A DNA stretch of 64,000 nt from Bacillus sp. FJAT-27264 (GCF_001682855.1 NZ_MAQW01000029.1:473019-537018); one strand, 5' to 3'; shown: positions 32,997-41,873, counted from the stretch's first letter. Made by a program: numbers and translations. The notes: generated from the letters alone by a model not told the origin.

Positions 32997-33926
32997 TTAG
33001 CCGCCTCTTACCTTATCTGCCAGCTCATCAATCTTCCGCAGTCGGTGGTTTACGCCCGATTTACTAACCGTTCCCTTCAACATCTCACCAACCTCCTTGA
33101 GGTTGATATCCGGGTGTGCCAGCCGTATTTCTGCGACTTCACGCAGCTTATCCGGCAGGCTTTGCAGGCCAACTTCCCTCTGCAGTAGCTTGATATTCTC
33201 AATCTGCCGCACGGCTGCACTGATGGTTTTGTTCAAATTGGCCGTCTCGCAGTTCACGATCCGGTTGACGGAATTACGCATGTCGCGCATAATCCGCACA
33301 TCCTCGAATTTGAACAAGGCTTGGTGCGCCCCAATTAAGCTAAGGAATTCGATGATTTTCTCGCCTTCCTTGATGTACAGAATGAAGCCTTTTTTACGCT
33401 CAATGCAGCGAGCATTCAGGTGGAATTCACCTGAAAGATCCACCAGCGCCTTGCAATGCTCCTCATACATAGAAGCGATCTCCAGATGATAAGAGGAGCC
33501 CTCCGGGTTGTTGACGGAACCGCCCGCCATGAACGCTCCACGCAGATAAGCCCGCTTACAGCAATTTTTGGCGACAATGTCATGATCAATCCCATCCGTG
33601 AATATAAAACCCTCGGACACGATTCTCAGATCATTCAGGATCTCCTGCACATGGCTCGGGATTCGAACGATATAGACATTATTCTTCTTCAAACGCATTT
33701 TTTTACGCACGAGCAGCTCGATATGGACCTGGTAATATTTCTTAAGCAAAGAATATACCCGTCTTGCAATCGCGGCGTTCTCCGTCGAGATGTCAAGAAC
33801 CACCTTTTTGCTCGAAAGCTGCACCGAACCGTTCATCCGGATCAGGGCTGACATTTCCGCTTTCTCACAGCAGGGCTGGCTCTCCACCATCGTCAGCTCT
33901 TTTTTGGTAAGTGCCGCAAAAGACAA
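32997..33926 (-). CDS. whiA: DNA-binding protein WhiA
   Basis: WhiA is a sporulation/cell-division regulator with a degenerate LAGLIDADG-homing-endonuclease fold and a C-terminal helix-turn-helix. This 309-residue protein shows SFAALTKKELT at the start, CCKRAYLRGAFMAGGSVNNPE in the LAGLIDADG part and LPDKLREVAEIRLAHPDINLKE with KSGVNHRLRKI in the HTH. The start is probably TTG 33926, five bases after GAGGTGA, since family members begin MSFA. It lies between yvcK and the HPr-family gene in the conserved order. Confidence 0.95.
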   Translation of the reverse strand: MSFAALTKKELTMVESQPCCEKAEMSALIRMNGSVQLSSKKVVLDISTENAAIARRVYSLLKKYYQVHIELLVRKKMRLKKNNVYIVRIPSHVQEILNDLRIVSEGFIFTDGIDHDIVAKNCCKRAYLRGAFMAGGSVNNPEGSSYHLEIASMYEEHCKALVDLSGEFHLNARCIERKKGFILYIKEGEKIIEFLSLIGAHQALFKFEDVRIMRDMRNSVNRIVNCETANLNKTISAAVRQIENIKLLQREVGLQSLPDKLREVAEIRLAHPDINLKEVGEMLKGTVSKSGVNHRLRKIDELADKVRGG

Positions 33927-33990
33927 GAATCTCACCTCTTTCATGATATCACTTTGTTACCGCTACGGGAAATTCCGCAGACAACTGAAC

Positions 33991-34998
33991 CTAAGCCTCG
34001 GGGCCCGATCCGTCGCCGACAGGCTTTCTGGTCATCCAGTCCTGTACAAGCTGGTAAATGTGATGGCTTAGCTTATCCGTATCATGCCTTAAATACGTCC
34101 GAAATAGTACAAGCTTGTCGGCGATCACCTTGTAGCGGTTGCCTTCAAGCGCCTCCCGGTCGAGCTGCACCGGACGCGCGCCCTTCTCGGCGTATTTACT
34201 CTGCACCTGCTCTGGAATTTCGCCATCATTCACGATGACGTAATCGAACAGATGGAGTCCAATATGATCATAGACCGCCTGGAGGTGATCACTCACGGTG
34301 TAATTATCCGTCTCTCCGGGCTGTGTCATGACATTGCAGACAAAAATCTTGATCGCACTCGAATTCACGACCGCCTCGGCCAGTTTCGGCACGAGCAGGT
34401 TCGGCAGAATGCTGGTGTAGAGGCTGCCCGGTCCAAGAAGAATTGCATCGGCTTCTTCAATGGCCTGTAGCGCTTCGGGCAGCGGTTCCACATTAGCGGG
34501 CTCCAGGAACACCCGCTTGATGACACCACCGGCTTCCGGAATCTTCGACTCGCCGGTGATAATGCTGCCATCTGCCATTTCGGCATGCAGCACAACCGCA
34601 TCGCCCGCGGCCGGAAGCACCCGTCCGCGTACGGCGAACAATCGGCTAAGCTCACGCACCGCGGTGACGAAGTCACCGGAGATATCAGTGAGCGCCGCCA
34701 GAATCAGGTTGCCGAGGCTATGCCCGGCAAGCCCCTCACCATTGCTGAAGCGGTATCGCATGATATCCGCCATCAGCGGTTCCACATCCGCCATCGCCGT
34801 GAGGACGTTGCGGATGTCGCCTGGAGGGGGCATCTGCAGCTCACTGCGCAGAATGCCGGAACTGCCCCCATCATCGGCTACCGTGACGATAGCCGTTATA
34901 TCAAGCGGCTTTTCCTTCAAACCGCGAAGCATTACAGACAGTCCGGTCCCACCGCCCATCACGACGATTCGGGGACGCTGTCTTTGTTCTTCAGCCAC
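33991..34998 (-). CDS. yvcK: gluconeogenesis factor YvcK
   Basis: This 335-residue protein of the CofD/YvcK family is required for growth on gluconeogenic substrates and for normal cell-wall synthesis in relatives. It binds UDP-sugars. The start IVVMGGGTGLSVMLRGLKEKPLDITAIVTVADDGGSSGILR contains the glycine-rich nucleotide site. Later blocks are HSLGNLILAAL and LLGPGSLYTSILPNLLV. It is translated right after rapZ (18-base gap) and before whiA. Confidence 0.95.
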   Translation of the reverse strand: MAEEQRQRPRIVVMGGGTGLSVMLRGLKEKPLDITAIVTVADDGGSSGILRSELQMPPPGDIRNVLTAMADVEPLMADIMRYRFSNGEGLAGHSLGNLILAALTDISGDFVTAVRELSRLFAVRGRVLPAAGDAVVLHAEMADGSIITGESKIPEAGGVIKRVFLEPANVEPLPEALQAIEEADAILLGPGSLYTSILPNLLVPKLAEAVVNSSAIKIFVCNVMTQPGETDNYTVSDHLQAVYDHIGLHLFDYVIVNDGEIPEQVQSKYAEKGARPVQLDREALEGNRYKVIADKLVLFRTYLRHDTDKLSHHIYQLVQDWMTRKPVGDGSGPEA

Positions 34999-35016
34999 TA
35001 TTGATCCCTTCTCTCG

Positions 35017-35916
35017 TTAATGCCGATCACGCTCGGAATCACGATGACTGACTGTTACGGATTCCGTCTCGCTGACTCCCAGCATTTTACCCAAATATTC
35101 CGATATTGCTACCGAACGATGCTTGCCACCGGTACAGCCAATGCCAATAATAATCTGGGATTTGCCTTCCTTGCGGTACTGGGGAATCAGAAAATGAAGC
35201 ATATCGAGCAGTTTAGTCAGGAACGCCTGCGTTTCAGGCCATTTCATTACGTATTCATAGACATCACTATCCTGGCCTGTGTGAGGCCGCAGGTGGTCCA
35301 CATAATGCGGATTGGGCAGAAAGCGGACATCGAAAACGAGGTCTGCATCAATGGGTATTCCGTACTTGAAGCCGAATGATGTGATGTTGACGGAGAGTGT
35401 ACTTTTTCCAAGGTGGGAAAAACGAGATACAATCTTCTCCTTCAACTGCGCTGGCTTCATGCTGCTGGTGTCCAGGTACTGGGTTGCTGAACTCTTCAGT
35501 TCATCCAGCATTTTACGCTCCAGCTTGATGCCATCAAGCGGCATGCCCTTCGGGGCAAGCGGATGCCGGCGCCGGCTTTCCTTGTAACGCTGGACGAGTA
35601 CGGAATCGGTAGCGTCGAGGAACAAAATCTCGCAGCCGATGGTGAACTGTTCTTTAATAAAACTGAGTGATTCAGACAGGGCCGTGAAGAACTCCCGGCC
35701 CCGCAAATCGATGACGAGCGCGACTTTGGCGATTTTACCTTTGGACTGCTCGATCAGCTCTGCAAATTTCGGGATCAGTACGGGCGGCAAATTATCGACA
35801 CAGAAGAAGCCTAGGTCTTCCAGACTCTGAACAGCGATCGTCTTGCCCGCACCCGACATGCCTGTAATGATGATCAGGGTGGCTCCTCCGGTCGGAGCTT
35901 CCTCCAGTTCCGTCAT
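35017..35916 (-). CDS. rapZ: RNase adapter protein RapZ / YvcJ nucleotide-binding protein
   Basis: This is a P-loop NTPase of the RapZ/YvcJ family (299 residues) with Walker A GMSGAGKT near residue 21, FCVDNLPPVLIP, a DATDSVLVQRYKESRRRHPL block and the C-terminal signature IGIGCTGGKHRSVAISE. In enterobacteria RapZ guides RNase E to GlmZ; in Bacillota its partner is less clear. The ATG at 35916 follows GGAGGGG by seven bases. It is the first gene of the rapZ-yvcK-whiA-HPr cluster. Confidence 0.94.
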   Translation of the reverse strand: MTELEEAPTGGATLIIITGMSGAGKTIAVQSLEDLGFFCVDNLPPVLIPKFAELIEQSKGKIAKVALVIDLRGREFFTALSESLSFIKEQFTIGCEILFLDATDSVLVQRYKESRRRHPLAPKGMPLDGIKLERKMLDELKSSATQYLDTSSMKPAQLKEKIVSRFSHLGKSTLSVNITSFGFKYGIPIDADLVFDVRFLPNPHYVDHLRPHTGQDSDVYEYVMKWPETQAFLTKLLDMLHFLIPQYRKEGKSQIIIGIGCTGGKHRSVAISEYLGKMLGVSETESVTVSHRDSERDRH

Positions 35917-35973
35917 CAAGCGTCCCCTCCTATCGGATATTATATGAATAAAGGCGGTCCTTCGAGAACAAAT

Positions 35974-36924
35974 CTAAGAGCGAAGCAGTAAGCCTGCGGC
36001 GCCAACAATACCAGCATCATTGCCCAGCTCGGCAGGAATAATGCTCACACCAGCCTGAAGCGGTTCAGGCGCCAGCTTAGCGAATACCCGGCGAACCTCA
36101 TCAAATAGAATATCTCCGGCCTTGGACACGCCTCCGCCTACAATAAAGCTCTCTGGGTTAAGCACAGCAGCTACAGCAGCCATGGACTTGCCCAGATAGA
36201 AAGCAGCACGGTTAACGATACGAATCGCAACTTCGTCGCCAGCTTTTGCCGCATCGAATACTTCCTTAGCAGCGATTTTCTCCACCATGGACAGGGAAGT
36301 ACGATCACCGCGTGCTACAGCGTCATTAGCCATACGAATAATTCCCGTTGCCGAGGAAACGGTTTCCAGACAACCCATCTTGCCGCAGCCACATTGAATG
36401 GCTTCCAGATCCGGCACCACAGAGATATGTCCAAGCTCACCCGCGAGGCCTGCGAAGCCTTGATAAATCTTACCGTTAATGATAATGCCGCCACCGACAC
36501 CGGTTCCGAGAGTATAGCAAACGCAATTGTCTACGCCGCGTCCCGCACCGCTCCAGGCTTCGCCAAGAGCCGCCACATTGGCATCATTGTCTATTTTGAC
36601 AGGCTTGTTTAAACGCTCCTCCAGAATGGCACGGATCGGCACATCCCGAAAACCTATGTTCGGCGCAAGAATGATGATTCCTTCACGGATATTTGTGAAC
36701 CCGGCCACCCCTGCTCCCACACCGGCAAGCTGGTCCCAAGTGTATGGAGAGTCTTCAACGATTTGACGTACGTACTTTACGATATTATCGATAACCGTAT
36801 CGACGCCTTCTTGGGTCCCTGTCGGACCTTCATAAGTATGCAGCAGGTGCCCCTCGGCATTGCAGATTCCAACCTTGATTGCGGTTCCGCCCAAATCCAC
36901 GCCAACATAGATATTTTCAGACAT
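35974..36924 (-). CDS. glcK: ROK-family glucokinase
   Basis: This 316-residue ROK kinase phosphorylates free glucose with ATP. It has the phosphate-binding start YVGVDLGGTAIKVGI, substrate-binding KIDNDANVAALGEAW, the GTGVGGGII adenosine motif and the ROK zinc motif GHISVVPD...CGCGKMGCLE. ATG 36924 is preferred (AAAGGTGG nine bases upstream). It sits just upstream of rapZ and probably forms a transcription unit with it. Confidence 0.94.
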   Translation of the reverse strand: MSENIYVGVDLGGTAIKVGICNAEGHLLHTYEGPTGTQEGVDTVIDNIVKYVRQIVEDSPYTWDQLAGVGAGVAGFTNIREGIIILAPNIGFRDVPIRAILEERLNKPVKIDNDANVAALGEAWSGAGRGVDNCVCYTLGTGVGGGIIINGKIYQGFAGLAGELGHISVVPDLEAIQCGCGKMGCLETVSSATGIIRMANDAVARGDRTSLSMVEKIAAKEVFDAAKAGDEVAIRIVNRAAFYLGKSMAAVAAVLNPESFIVGGGVSKAGDILFDEVRRVFAKLAPEPLQAGVSIIPAELGNDAGIVGAAGLLLRS

Positions 36925-37070
36925 GTAACAAGCCACCTTTTTCTATACTAAAATAGTTAATCCTACGTACCCACTATAATAGAAGCCCTCCCTGCGGTCA
37001 AGGAAAGGCGACACACCCGGCTTTTTGTTATATATCTCCTGTGAGAGTGATTAATTCTATATTAGTAAGT

Positions 37071-37168
37071 AGAAACGGCTTTGCCGTCCTCTAAGGAACG
37101 GTATCCGTTTCAATGAGAAAGATAAGAATAATTTTTAGCGTAGATCATACAAATTCTTATATTTTAAA
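37071..37168. repeat. dispersed intergenic hairpin repeat, copy 1
   Basis: It starts AGAAACGGCTTTGCCGTCCT, has ATCCGTTTC pairing back to GAAACGG(C/A), and ends in an AT-rich part with TTCTTATATTTTA. A related copy at 41909-42013 shows the same order of blocks with about one third of positions changed. Both lie just upstream of a leftward gene. Confidence 0.7.
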
Positions 37169-37199
37169 AAAGACTCCCTGCCCACTAGGGAAGAGAGTC
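37166..37199 (-). terminator. terminator of the DUF1858-DUF438 operon
   Basis: GACTC pairs with GAGTC flanking an inner CCCTAGTGGG stem on the minus strand, followed by TTTTTT. Confidence 0.75.
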
Positions 37200-37255
37200 A
37201 TATATTCGACTACCAGGACTCCCTGGTATATTATAAGCTACTCGTTATGCTGATG

Positions 37256-38521
37256 TTACTCCGATAAAATGCGTTTCTGTCCCTCTAGTGCTCGAATAGG
37301 GGCAATATTCTGCGTAAACTCCAGGGTGCCCATGTATTTTCCATCCTTATCTCTCACAGCAAAATAACGAATATAGATGAATTTGTCCTTGATCGCGATC
37401 CAGAAATCCTCGGCATCCTTGCGGCCCGCCTTGAAATCTTCCAGCAGCTTCTCTACTACATGCACACTTTGCGGCGGATGGCAGTTCTGTACTGTACGGC
37501 CGATAACGGCTTTGGTCCGGGCGAAAATACGCTCCTTGCCGTGCGAGAAGTACCGTACCACGTCGTTCTCATCTATAAAAGTCAGGTCCACCGGCAAATG
37601 ATTGAGCACAGTCTCCAGCTGATGAAGTGACCACAGTCCAGTCTCAAAACGAATAAAGCCCTGCATGGCTGCCCCACCTTCTTCTAGGACCGCGGATTGT
37701 GCTGCAACCTCCGGTTCAGAAGCGCGCTCCGGTATCCATTCCTGCTTAGGCGAGGTCAGACAAAAGCCGATCTCATCACTTTCCCGGGCAATCTTTACCC
37801 ATTCATCCTCAGTCAGCTTGTCGAGCGCCATGGGCAATAGAATATTTTCTTCCTTATATATCATCTCATTGACTTCCTGGATGATCTCTGTCAGCAGCTC
37901 CCCAACTTCCTTCCGGTTCCCCTGATAAGGGCTTAGTTGCGTCTTAGCTGACTTGATCAGGCTGCGGATGCCGTCATCGACGCCCCACATCACTTTGGTC
38001 GGACCATAAATGCCGTATTTCTCTAGATAGGGAAACAACAGATTTTCCTTACGGCTGTAATGCTTGTCGAGATCCAACAACAGACTGAGGTCCTCCAGTA
38101 GTTTGTAGACCATCTCCTCGCTGTCCGCCCTACCGAATTTGTCTGCGTGCAGAGATAGACGGAAGTTCAGGAGCTTTTCCACCTCACGATTCTCCAGCTT
38201 AAATGTATGCACGGGGTGTCCCGGCTGCTCTTCCGGCTTCGAGGAACGGTGAATCTCTTGTATTGAGCCTTTAAAAATTGCTGTATGCACGGAACACAGA
38301 CGCTGCACCTCGGAGACTGGAATGCCCTCCTCTGTCATCAGCGAATGCTCCATCGCGGAAATTTCGGCTACCGTCACATCGCCTACCGCTTCAGCGAAGC
38401 GGGCTTTGACCTCCTCTACGCTTTTTCCAGCATGCAGTTCCTTGATAATCTCCTTTAACATGGCTTGACGGCGGGTCTGCTCCGGCACTGTGGCTTCACG
38501 GTTATTGATCAGTTCGCTCAT
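37256..38521 (-). CDS. DUF438 protein with hemerythrin and PAS domains
   Basis: This 421-residue protein has three parts: an N-terminal DUF438 domain (about 15-90), a hemerythrin-like HHE domain (about 95-250) and a C-terminal PAS domain (about 300-415). The HHE domain carries iron-ligand-type His/Glu residues (HRSSKPEEQPGHPVHTF, NREVEKLLN, KHYSRKENLLFPYLEKYGI, IYKEENILLPMAL). The PAS domain includes LPVDLTFIDENDVVRYFSHGKERIFARTKAVIG and VQNCHPPQSVHVVE. Such proteins are linked to NO/O2 or iron-sulfur stress and anaerobic metabolism. It is co-transcribed with the DUF1858 gene 45 bases upstream. Confidence 0.88.
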   Translation of the reverse strand: MSELINNREATVPEQTRRQAMLKEIIKELHAGKSVEEVKARFAEAVGDVTVAEISAMEHSLMTEEGIPVSEVQRLCSVHTAIFKGSIQEIHRSSKPEEQPGHPVHTFKLENREVEKLLNFRLSLHADKFGRADSEEMVYKLLEDLSLLLDLDKHYSRKENLLFPYLEKYGIYGPTKVMWGVDDGIRSLIKSAKTQLSPYQGNRKEVGELLTEIIQEVNEMIYKEENILLPMALDKLTEDEWVKIARESDEIGFCLTSPKQEWIPERASEPEVAAQSAVLEEGGAAMQGFIRFETGLWSLHQLETVLNHLPVDLTFIDENDVVRYFSHGKERIFARTKAVIGRTVQNCHPPQSVHVVEKLLEDFKAGRKDAEDFWIAIKDKFIYIRYFAVRDKDGKYMGTLEFTQNIAPIRALEGQKRILSE

Positions 38522-38565
38522 TGGTATTCTCTCCTTATCTGTAATAGGGTCAGCCAGCGGAGCAG

Positions 38566-38793
38566 CTATTCCAGAACCTTGAACCCCCGCTGCTCAAAAG
38601 CCAGCTTAACGGTATCAGGGTCCATCTTCTTCAACTTGATTCCCTTGGATAGGGTCATGAAACGGCCGGCCGTCTGCAGCATTCCTGGCTTGGAAATATC
38701 ACGAAAACCGAGATCCACCATAATATCCATCACTTCTGGATGCCGGCCTACCAGCTGAAATATGGGTTCGTCCAGCTTCAGCATCTTTTCCAT
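38566..38793 (-). CDS. DUF1858-domain protein
   Basis: This 75-residue soluble protein with a DUF1858 fold (EPIFQLVGRHPEVMDIMVDLGF) resembles the N-terminal domain of ScdA/Ric-type iron-sulfur repair proteins. It is often encoded with DUF438 proteins, as here. It leads the operon and stands behind the Fnr-like site at 38857-38872. Its biochemical role is unknown; participation in anaerobic or nitrosative-stress response is inferred from context. GAGGGGGAG precedes the ATG. Confidence 0.85.
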   Translation of the reverse strand: MEKMLKLDEPIFQLVGRHPEVMDIMVDLGFRDISKPGMLQTAGRFMTLSKGIKLKKMDPDTVKLAFEQRGFKVLE

Positions 38794-38829
38794 GTTCGCT
38801 CCCCCTCATTGAGAACTCTTCTCACAATC

Positions 38830-38872
38830 AGATTAGCACAGGAGAATTAACAGCATTGTGATTGCACTCACA
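38830..38872 (-). promoter_or_regulatory. Fnr/CRP-type site with class II promoter
   Basis: TGTGATTGCACTCACA (38857-38872) fits the Bacillus Fnr consensus TGTGA-N6-TCACA exactly. A -10 box TAATCT (minus strand, 38830-38835) predicts a start near 38823, which places the palindrome centre at about -41.5, the standard position for Fnr activation. It drives the DUF1858-DUF438 operon. Confidence 0.8.
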
Positions 38873-38880
38873 AAGTGAAA

Positions 38881-39401
38881 AAAAGTGTTTTTAAGCGGGC
38901 AGGTAGAGATTTTCAAGCAACAACTTTCGATAATCGTAACCTCTTCAACTATGTAGATTGAACTTGGATGTTAACAAGGTCTATGGTTGGCATTGCGGCA
39001 AATGTTTGGACTTCTGGCTGCGGTTGTCTCCAGATTTCTTGGGATAGCCTGCAGAACCAAAATCCCCTTCCAATCGGTTCCCTTAAGTAAATTTTTCAGT
39101 TCAGGCCATATAAGAGCATTTTCGTACCTTATATTTCTCAAATAAATGTATATGAGCAAAATAAGAGCATTTTTGTAGCTTATTTTTAAGAAATCACGTT
39201 AAAAGGGGTATTGTGGAGGAATTAAGGTACAATATTGCTCTTAATTTCTAATAACCACTAATTGCAGGCTATTTAAGATACAAAAATGCCGTTAATTACG
39301 CTTCGGAAATCATGATCATAAATTCTTTTTCTCTAAGCTTTGTTTGTCATTCAAATACGTTCTATATAGATGAAATTTACGAATAATTTAAGGGGAATAT
39401 T
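38881..39401. other. intergenic region with repeat cluster
   Basis: This stretch of about 520 bases, between the Fnr-type promoter and the IS element, holds no credible gene. It contains four copies of a roughly 26-base AT-rich element at 39110-39297 (reported separately). Confidence 0.5.
39110..39297. repeat. four-copy cluster of a 26-base element
   Basis: Copies at 39110-39134 and 39158-39186 read AATAAGAGCATTTTTGTAGC plus CTTATTT (or close). Copies at 39221-39247 and 39271-39297 are in the opposite direction (TTAAGGTACAATATTGCTCTTAA and a variant). Each is itself weakly palindromic (AATAAG...CTTATT), and the pairs are arranged head-to-head. Spacing is 23-37 bases. Confidence 0.7.
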
Positions 39402-39409
39402 GGGGACGA
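39402..39409. repeat. IS256 target-site duplication, left
   Basis: GGGGACGA is the 8-bp direct repeat immediately left of the element; the identical partner is at 40821-40828. Confidence 0.9.
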
Positions 39410-40820
39410 GGCAGCGTCAAGAAGTTTGTGTAAGCAAGTAGAAAGTAACTTCCTCGGGTGTTCGTGAATTGGTGTAGATGTTCTTTGGGGCGGGGGAACC
39501 CCGCCCCAAAGAACAAAGGGAAGAGCTACTTCTCTAGCTCTTTCCGCACCCCATAGCGTGCTTCAAACATCTCGTTCAGTTTCTCCTTGACTTTAGGGTC
39601 ACCGAAGCCGCGAATGACTCGTTCAGCAAAACGCTCGTTGTAGTCCATGACGTTCAGATAAATAATCTTCTCCGCCGCATCCATATTCGTGAGGCTGTTC
39701 ATAGGTTTCAGACGCTTTCGGATTTCTTTATTCATCCGTTCAATTGGATTGGACGTGTAGATGGCTTCTTTTATGAGAGCCGGATACTTGTGAAAGGTCA
39801 ATAGCGTCGACAACTGCTCTTCCCAAGAATCCATTTCTTTGGGATATATCTTGCCCCACTTGGCCTTTACCGTATCAAAGGCAGCAAGCGCCAAATCGTG
39901 ATCTTCTGCGGTGTAAATCGTCTTTAGATCTTCTATGACTTCGGTTTTATGCTGTACTCGAATTTTTGGAAACGTCGAACGTACTTTGTGGACAATACAA
40001 TGCTGTACATCCGCTTCAGGATAGATCTCGCGAAAGGCTTCATCCAGTCTAGGGAGCCCGTCAAACACACCTAGCAAGACTTCCTGGACACCGCGATTAT
40101 AGAGGTCTTTCAACACTTCACGCCAGCCGTTCGAGCTTTCTTGGCCACCTACGTAAAAACCCAAAATCTGGCGGTGACCTTCTTCGTCGATACCCATGGC
40201 GAAATAAACCACCTCACCGCTTACCGTGCTGCGCTTGAGTTTGACGTACAGACCGTCCAAGTAGATCACGGAGTAACGTTTTTGCAGGGGACGCTTTTGC
40301 CACTGGTGGATGTCGTCAAGTACCGTCGCTGTAATGTTACTGACCGTTGTCGGCGAATAGTGGCTACCAAACATACTTTCAATGAAACGAGCCACGTCCC
40401 GTGTGCCCATGCCACTCTTGTACATCTGAATCACGGCTTCTTCCAGCCAGCCGTCTCGTCGCTGATAGGGTTCAAACATTTGAGTCTGGAAAGCTCCATT
40501 TCGATCGCGGGGAACCTCTAGATCCTCGAGATTTCCGTACTTGGTGTGCAGGCCGCGCTTGTAATAGCCGTTGCGGCTGTTACGCTCACCGGCTTGCTCC
40601 ACTTCCATAAACTGCTGGATTTCCGCTTTCATGATGGACTCCAGGTTATCTTTGACAAACTGTGTGACAAGATTTTCAAATAGATTATTTAGCATGTTTT
40701 CGGGTAAAATAGTCATCGAGTAGGGTCCCTTCTTGGTGCTGTCGTAATCCCGAGAATACCCTACTTTTTTGTTGCCTGGCTAGGCTCCAAATCTTGGTAC
40801 ACAACTTATTTTACGCCATC
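39410..40820 (-). mobile_element. complete IS256-family insertion sequence
   Basis: This 1411-bp element is bounded by imperfect terminal inverted repeats. The left end reads GGCAGCGTCAAGAAGTTTGT and the complement of the right end reads GATGGCGTAAAATAAGTTGT, both continuing GTGTA after alignment. Perfect 8-bp target duplications (GGGGACGA) flank it. The single intact transposase gene fills it, so it may still be active. Confidence 0.93.
39526..40716 (-). CDS. IS256-family transposase
   Basis: This 396-residue DDE transposase of the mutator-type IS256 family excises the element through a circular intermediate. The catalytic acids are recognisable: Asp in IYLDGLYVKLKR, Asp in LLGVFDGLPRLDEAF and Glu in YTSNPIERMNKEIRKRLK. 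The conserved HCIVHKVRSTFPKI block lies between the last two. The N-terminal DNA-binding region includes RNGYYKRGLHTKYGNLEDLEVPRDR. The length is normal and I see no frameshift. Confidence 0.96.
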   Translation of the reverse strand: MTILPENMLNNLFENLVTQFVKDNLESIMKAEIQQFMEVEQAGERNSRNGYYKRGLHTKYGNLEDLEVPRDRNGAFQTQMFEPYQRRDGWLEEAVIQMYKSGMGTRDVARFIESMFGSHYSPTTVSNITATVLDDIHQWQKRPLQKRYSVIYLDGLYVKLKRSTVSGEVVYFAMGIDEEGHRQILGFYVGGQESSNGWREVLKDLYNRGVQEVLLGVFDGLPRLDEAFREIYPEADVQHCIVHKVRSTFPKIRVQHKTEVIEDLKTIYTAEDHDLALAAFDTVKAKWGKIYPKEMDSWEEQLSTLLTFHKYPALIKEAIYTSNPIERMNKEIRKRLKPMNSLTNMDAAEKIIYLNVMDYNERFAERVIRGFGDPKVKEKLNEMFEARYGVRKELEK

Positions 40821-40828
40821 GGGGACGA
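40821..40828. repeat. IS256 target-site duplication, right
   Basis: GGGGACGA repeats the sequence at 39402-39409 exactly. Joining the flanks restores an uninterrupted intergenic sequence. Confidence 0.9.
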
Positions 40829-40866
40829 CCGTGCTCCATATAGAATTTCAAGCTTTTTTTAAACAT

Positions 40867-40899
40867 AAAAAAACCGCATACCCTCAACGGTACGCGGTT
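40867..40899 (-). terminator. trxB terminator
   Basis: AACCGCGTACCGTTGAGGGTATGCGGTT forms a long stem on the minus strand and is followed by seven T residues, 21 bases after the trxB stop. Confidence 0.9.
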
Positions 40900-40919
40900 G
40901 TGTTACATTGCCAATATTC

Positions 40920-41873
40920 TTATTTATCGAGAGTCTCGCTCCAGTCATGCACCATGGTACCTTCGAGGAACTTCTCCGCGTCCATTGCAGCCATACAACC
41001 CGTGCCCGCAGCCGAGATCGCTTGACGGTAACGGTTATCCTGCACATCGCCACAGGCGAAGACGCCTGGAATATTCGTCTCCGTTGTACCGGGATTCACC
41101 ACAATATACCCGCCTTCATCCGTGGTAATTTGTCCACCGAGGAATGCCGTGTTTGGGGTGTGCCCGATGGCGATAAATACACCGTCTGCTTCAACAAGCT
41201 CTTCTTGTCCCGTCTCATTGTTGCGCACCGTCAAGCCCTTCACGCCAGACTCGTCTGTCGTGACTTCAAGCGGTGTCCGGTTGAGCGCCCAGGCTACCTT
41301 GCTGTTGTCCCGCGCACGATCCTGCATGATCTTCGAAGCACGCAGTTCGTCCCTACGGTGTACCAGCGTAACGCTGGAAGCAAACCGGGTCAGGAAGCTA
41401 GCTTCTTCCATCGCAGAGTCACCGCCACCAACCACGACAATCTTTTTGCCGCGGAAGAAGAATCCGTCACAGGTTGCGCATGTGCTAACCCCACGCCCCA
41501 CGTTGTCCTGCTCACCGGGAATGCCCAAATATCTGGCCGAAGCGCCGGTTGAGATAATCACCGTTTCCGCCTCTAATACGCCTAATCCATCCACTGTTAC
41601 TTTGAACGGACGCTGGGAGAAATCAACGGACTCTACCCAACCATTCTTGAATTCCGCACCGAACCGCTCGGCCTGCTTGCGCATGTTGTCCATCAGATCA
41701 GGACCGAGTATGCCTTCAGGGAAGCCAGGGAAGTTCTCGACTTCTGTGGTGGTGGTCAGTTGTCCACCCGGCTGCAAACCTTCAATAACTAACGGATTCA
41801 AGTTGGCACGCGCCAGATAAATAGCAGCAGTCAGCCCGGCCGGGCCTGTTCCGATTACAATTGTTTTGTACAT
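40920..41873 (-). CDS. trxB: thioredoxin reductase
   Basis: This NADPH-dependent flavoenzyme reduces thioredoxin. The 317-residue protein has the FAD-binding start IVIGTGPAGLTAAIYLARA, the redox-active CATCDG, the NADPH motif VVVGGGDSAMEEASFLTRF and the C-terminal FAD motif GVFACGDVQDNRYRQAISAAGTGC. ATG 41873 lies eight bases after GGAGG; GTG 41876 is a less likely start. The neighbourhood (TPR gene, trxB, rapZ cluster) follows the Bacillales order, broken here by the IS element and the DUF438 operon. Confidence 0.96.
   Translation of the reverse strand: MYKTIVIGTGPAGLTAAIYLARANLNPLVIEGLQPGGQLTTTTEVENFPGFPEGILGPDLMDNMRKQAERFGAEFKNGWVESVDFSQRPFKVTVDGLGVLEAETVIISTGASARYLGIPGEQDNVGRGVSTCATCDGFFFRGKKIVVVGGGDSAMEEASFLTRFASSVTLVHRRDELRASKIMQDRARDNSKVAWALNRTPLEVTTDESGVKGLTVRNNETGQEELVEADGVFIAIGHTPNTAFLGGQITTDEGGYIVVNPGTTETNIPGVFACGDVQDNRYRQAISAAGTGCMAAMDAEKFLEGTMVHDWSETLDK

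Larger units (their letters stand above)
36925..37255. other. intergenic region holding a dispersed repeat and a terminator
   Basis: This 331-base gap lies between glcK and the DUF438 gene. It contains a roughly 98-base intergenic repeat (37071-37168) and the DUF438 operon terminator (37166-37199). Any glcK promoter should also be here. No reading frame is credible. Confidence 0.5.

Noticed and set aside
38971..39159. Short minus-strand frame in the repeat cluster
   Set aside because: No ribosome binding site, and it runs across the repeated AT-rich elements.
39110..39297. CRISPR array
   Set aside because: The four repeats vary in sequence and orientation, spacers are uneven, and no cas genes are present. 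No CRISPR array is seen anywhere in the window.
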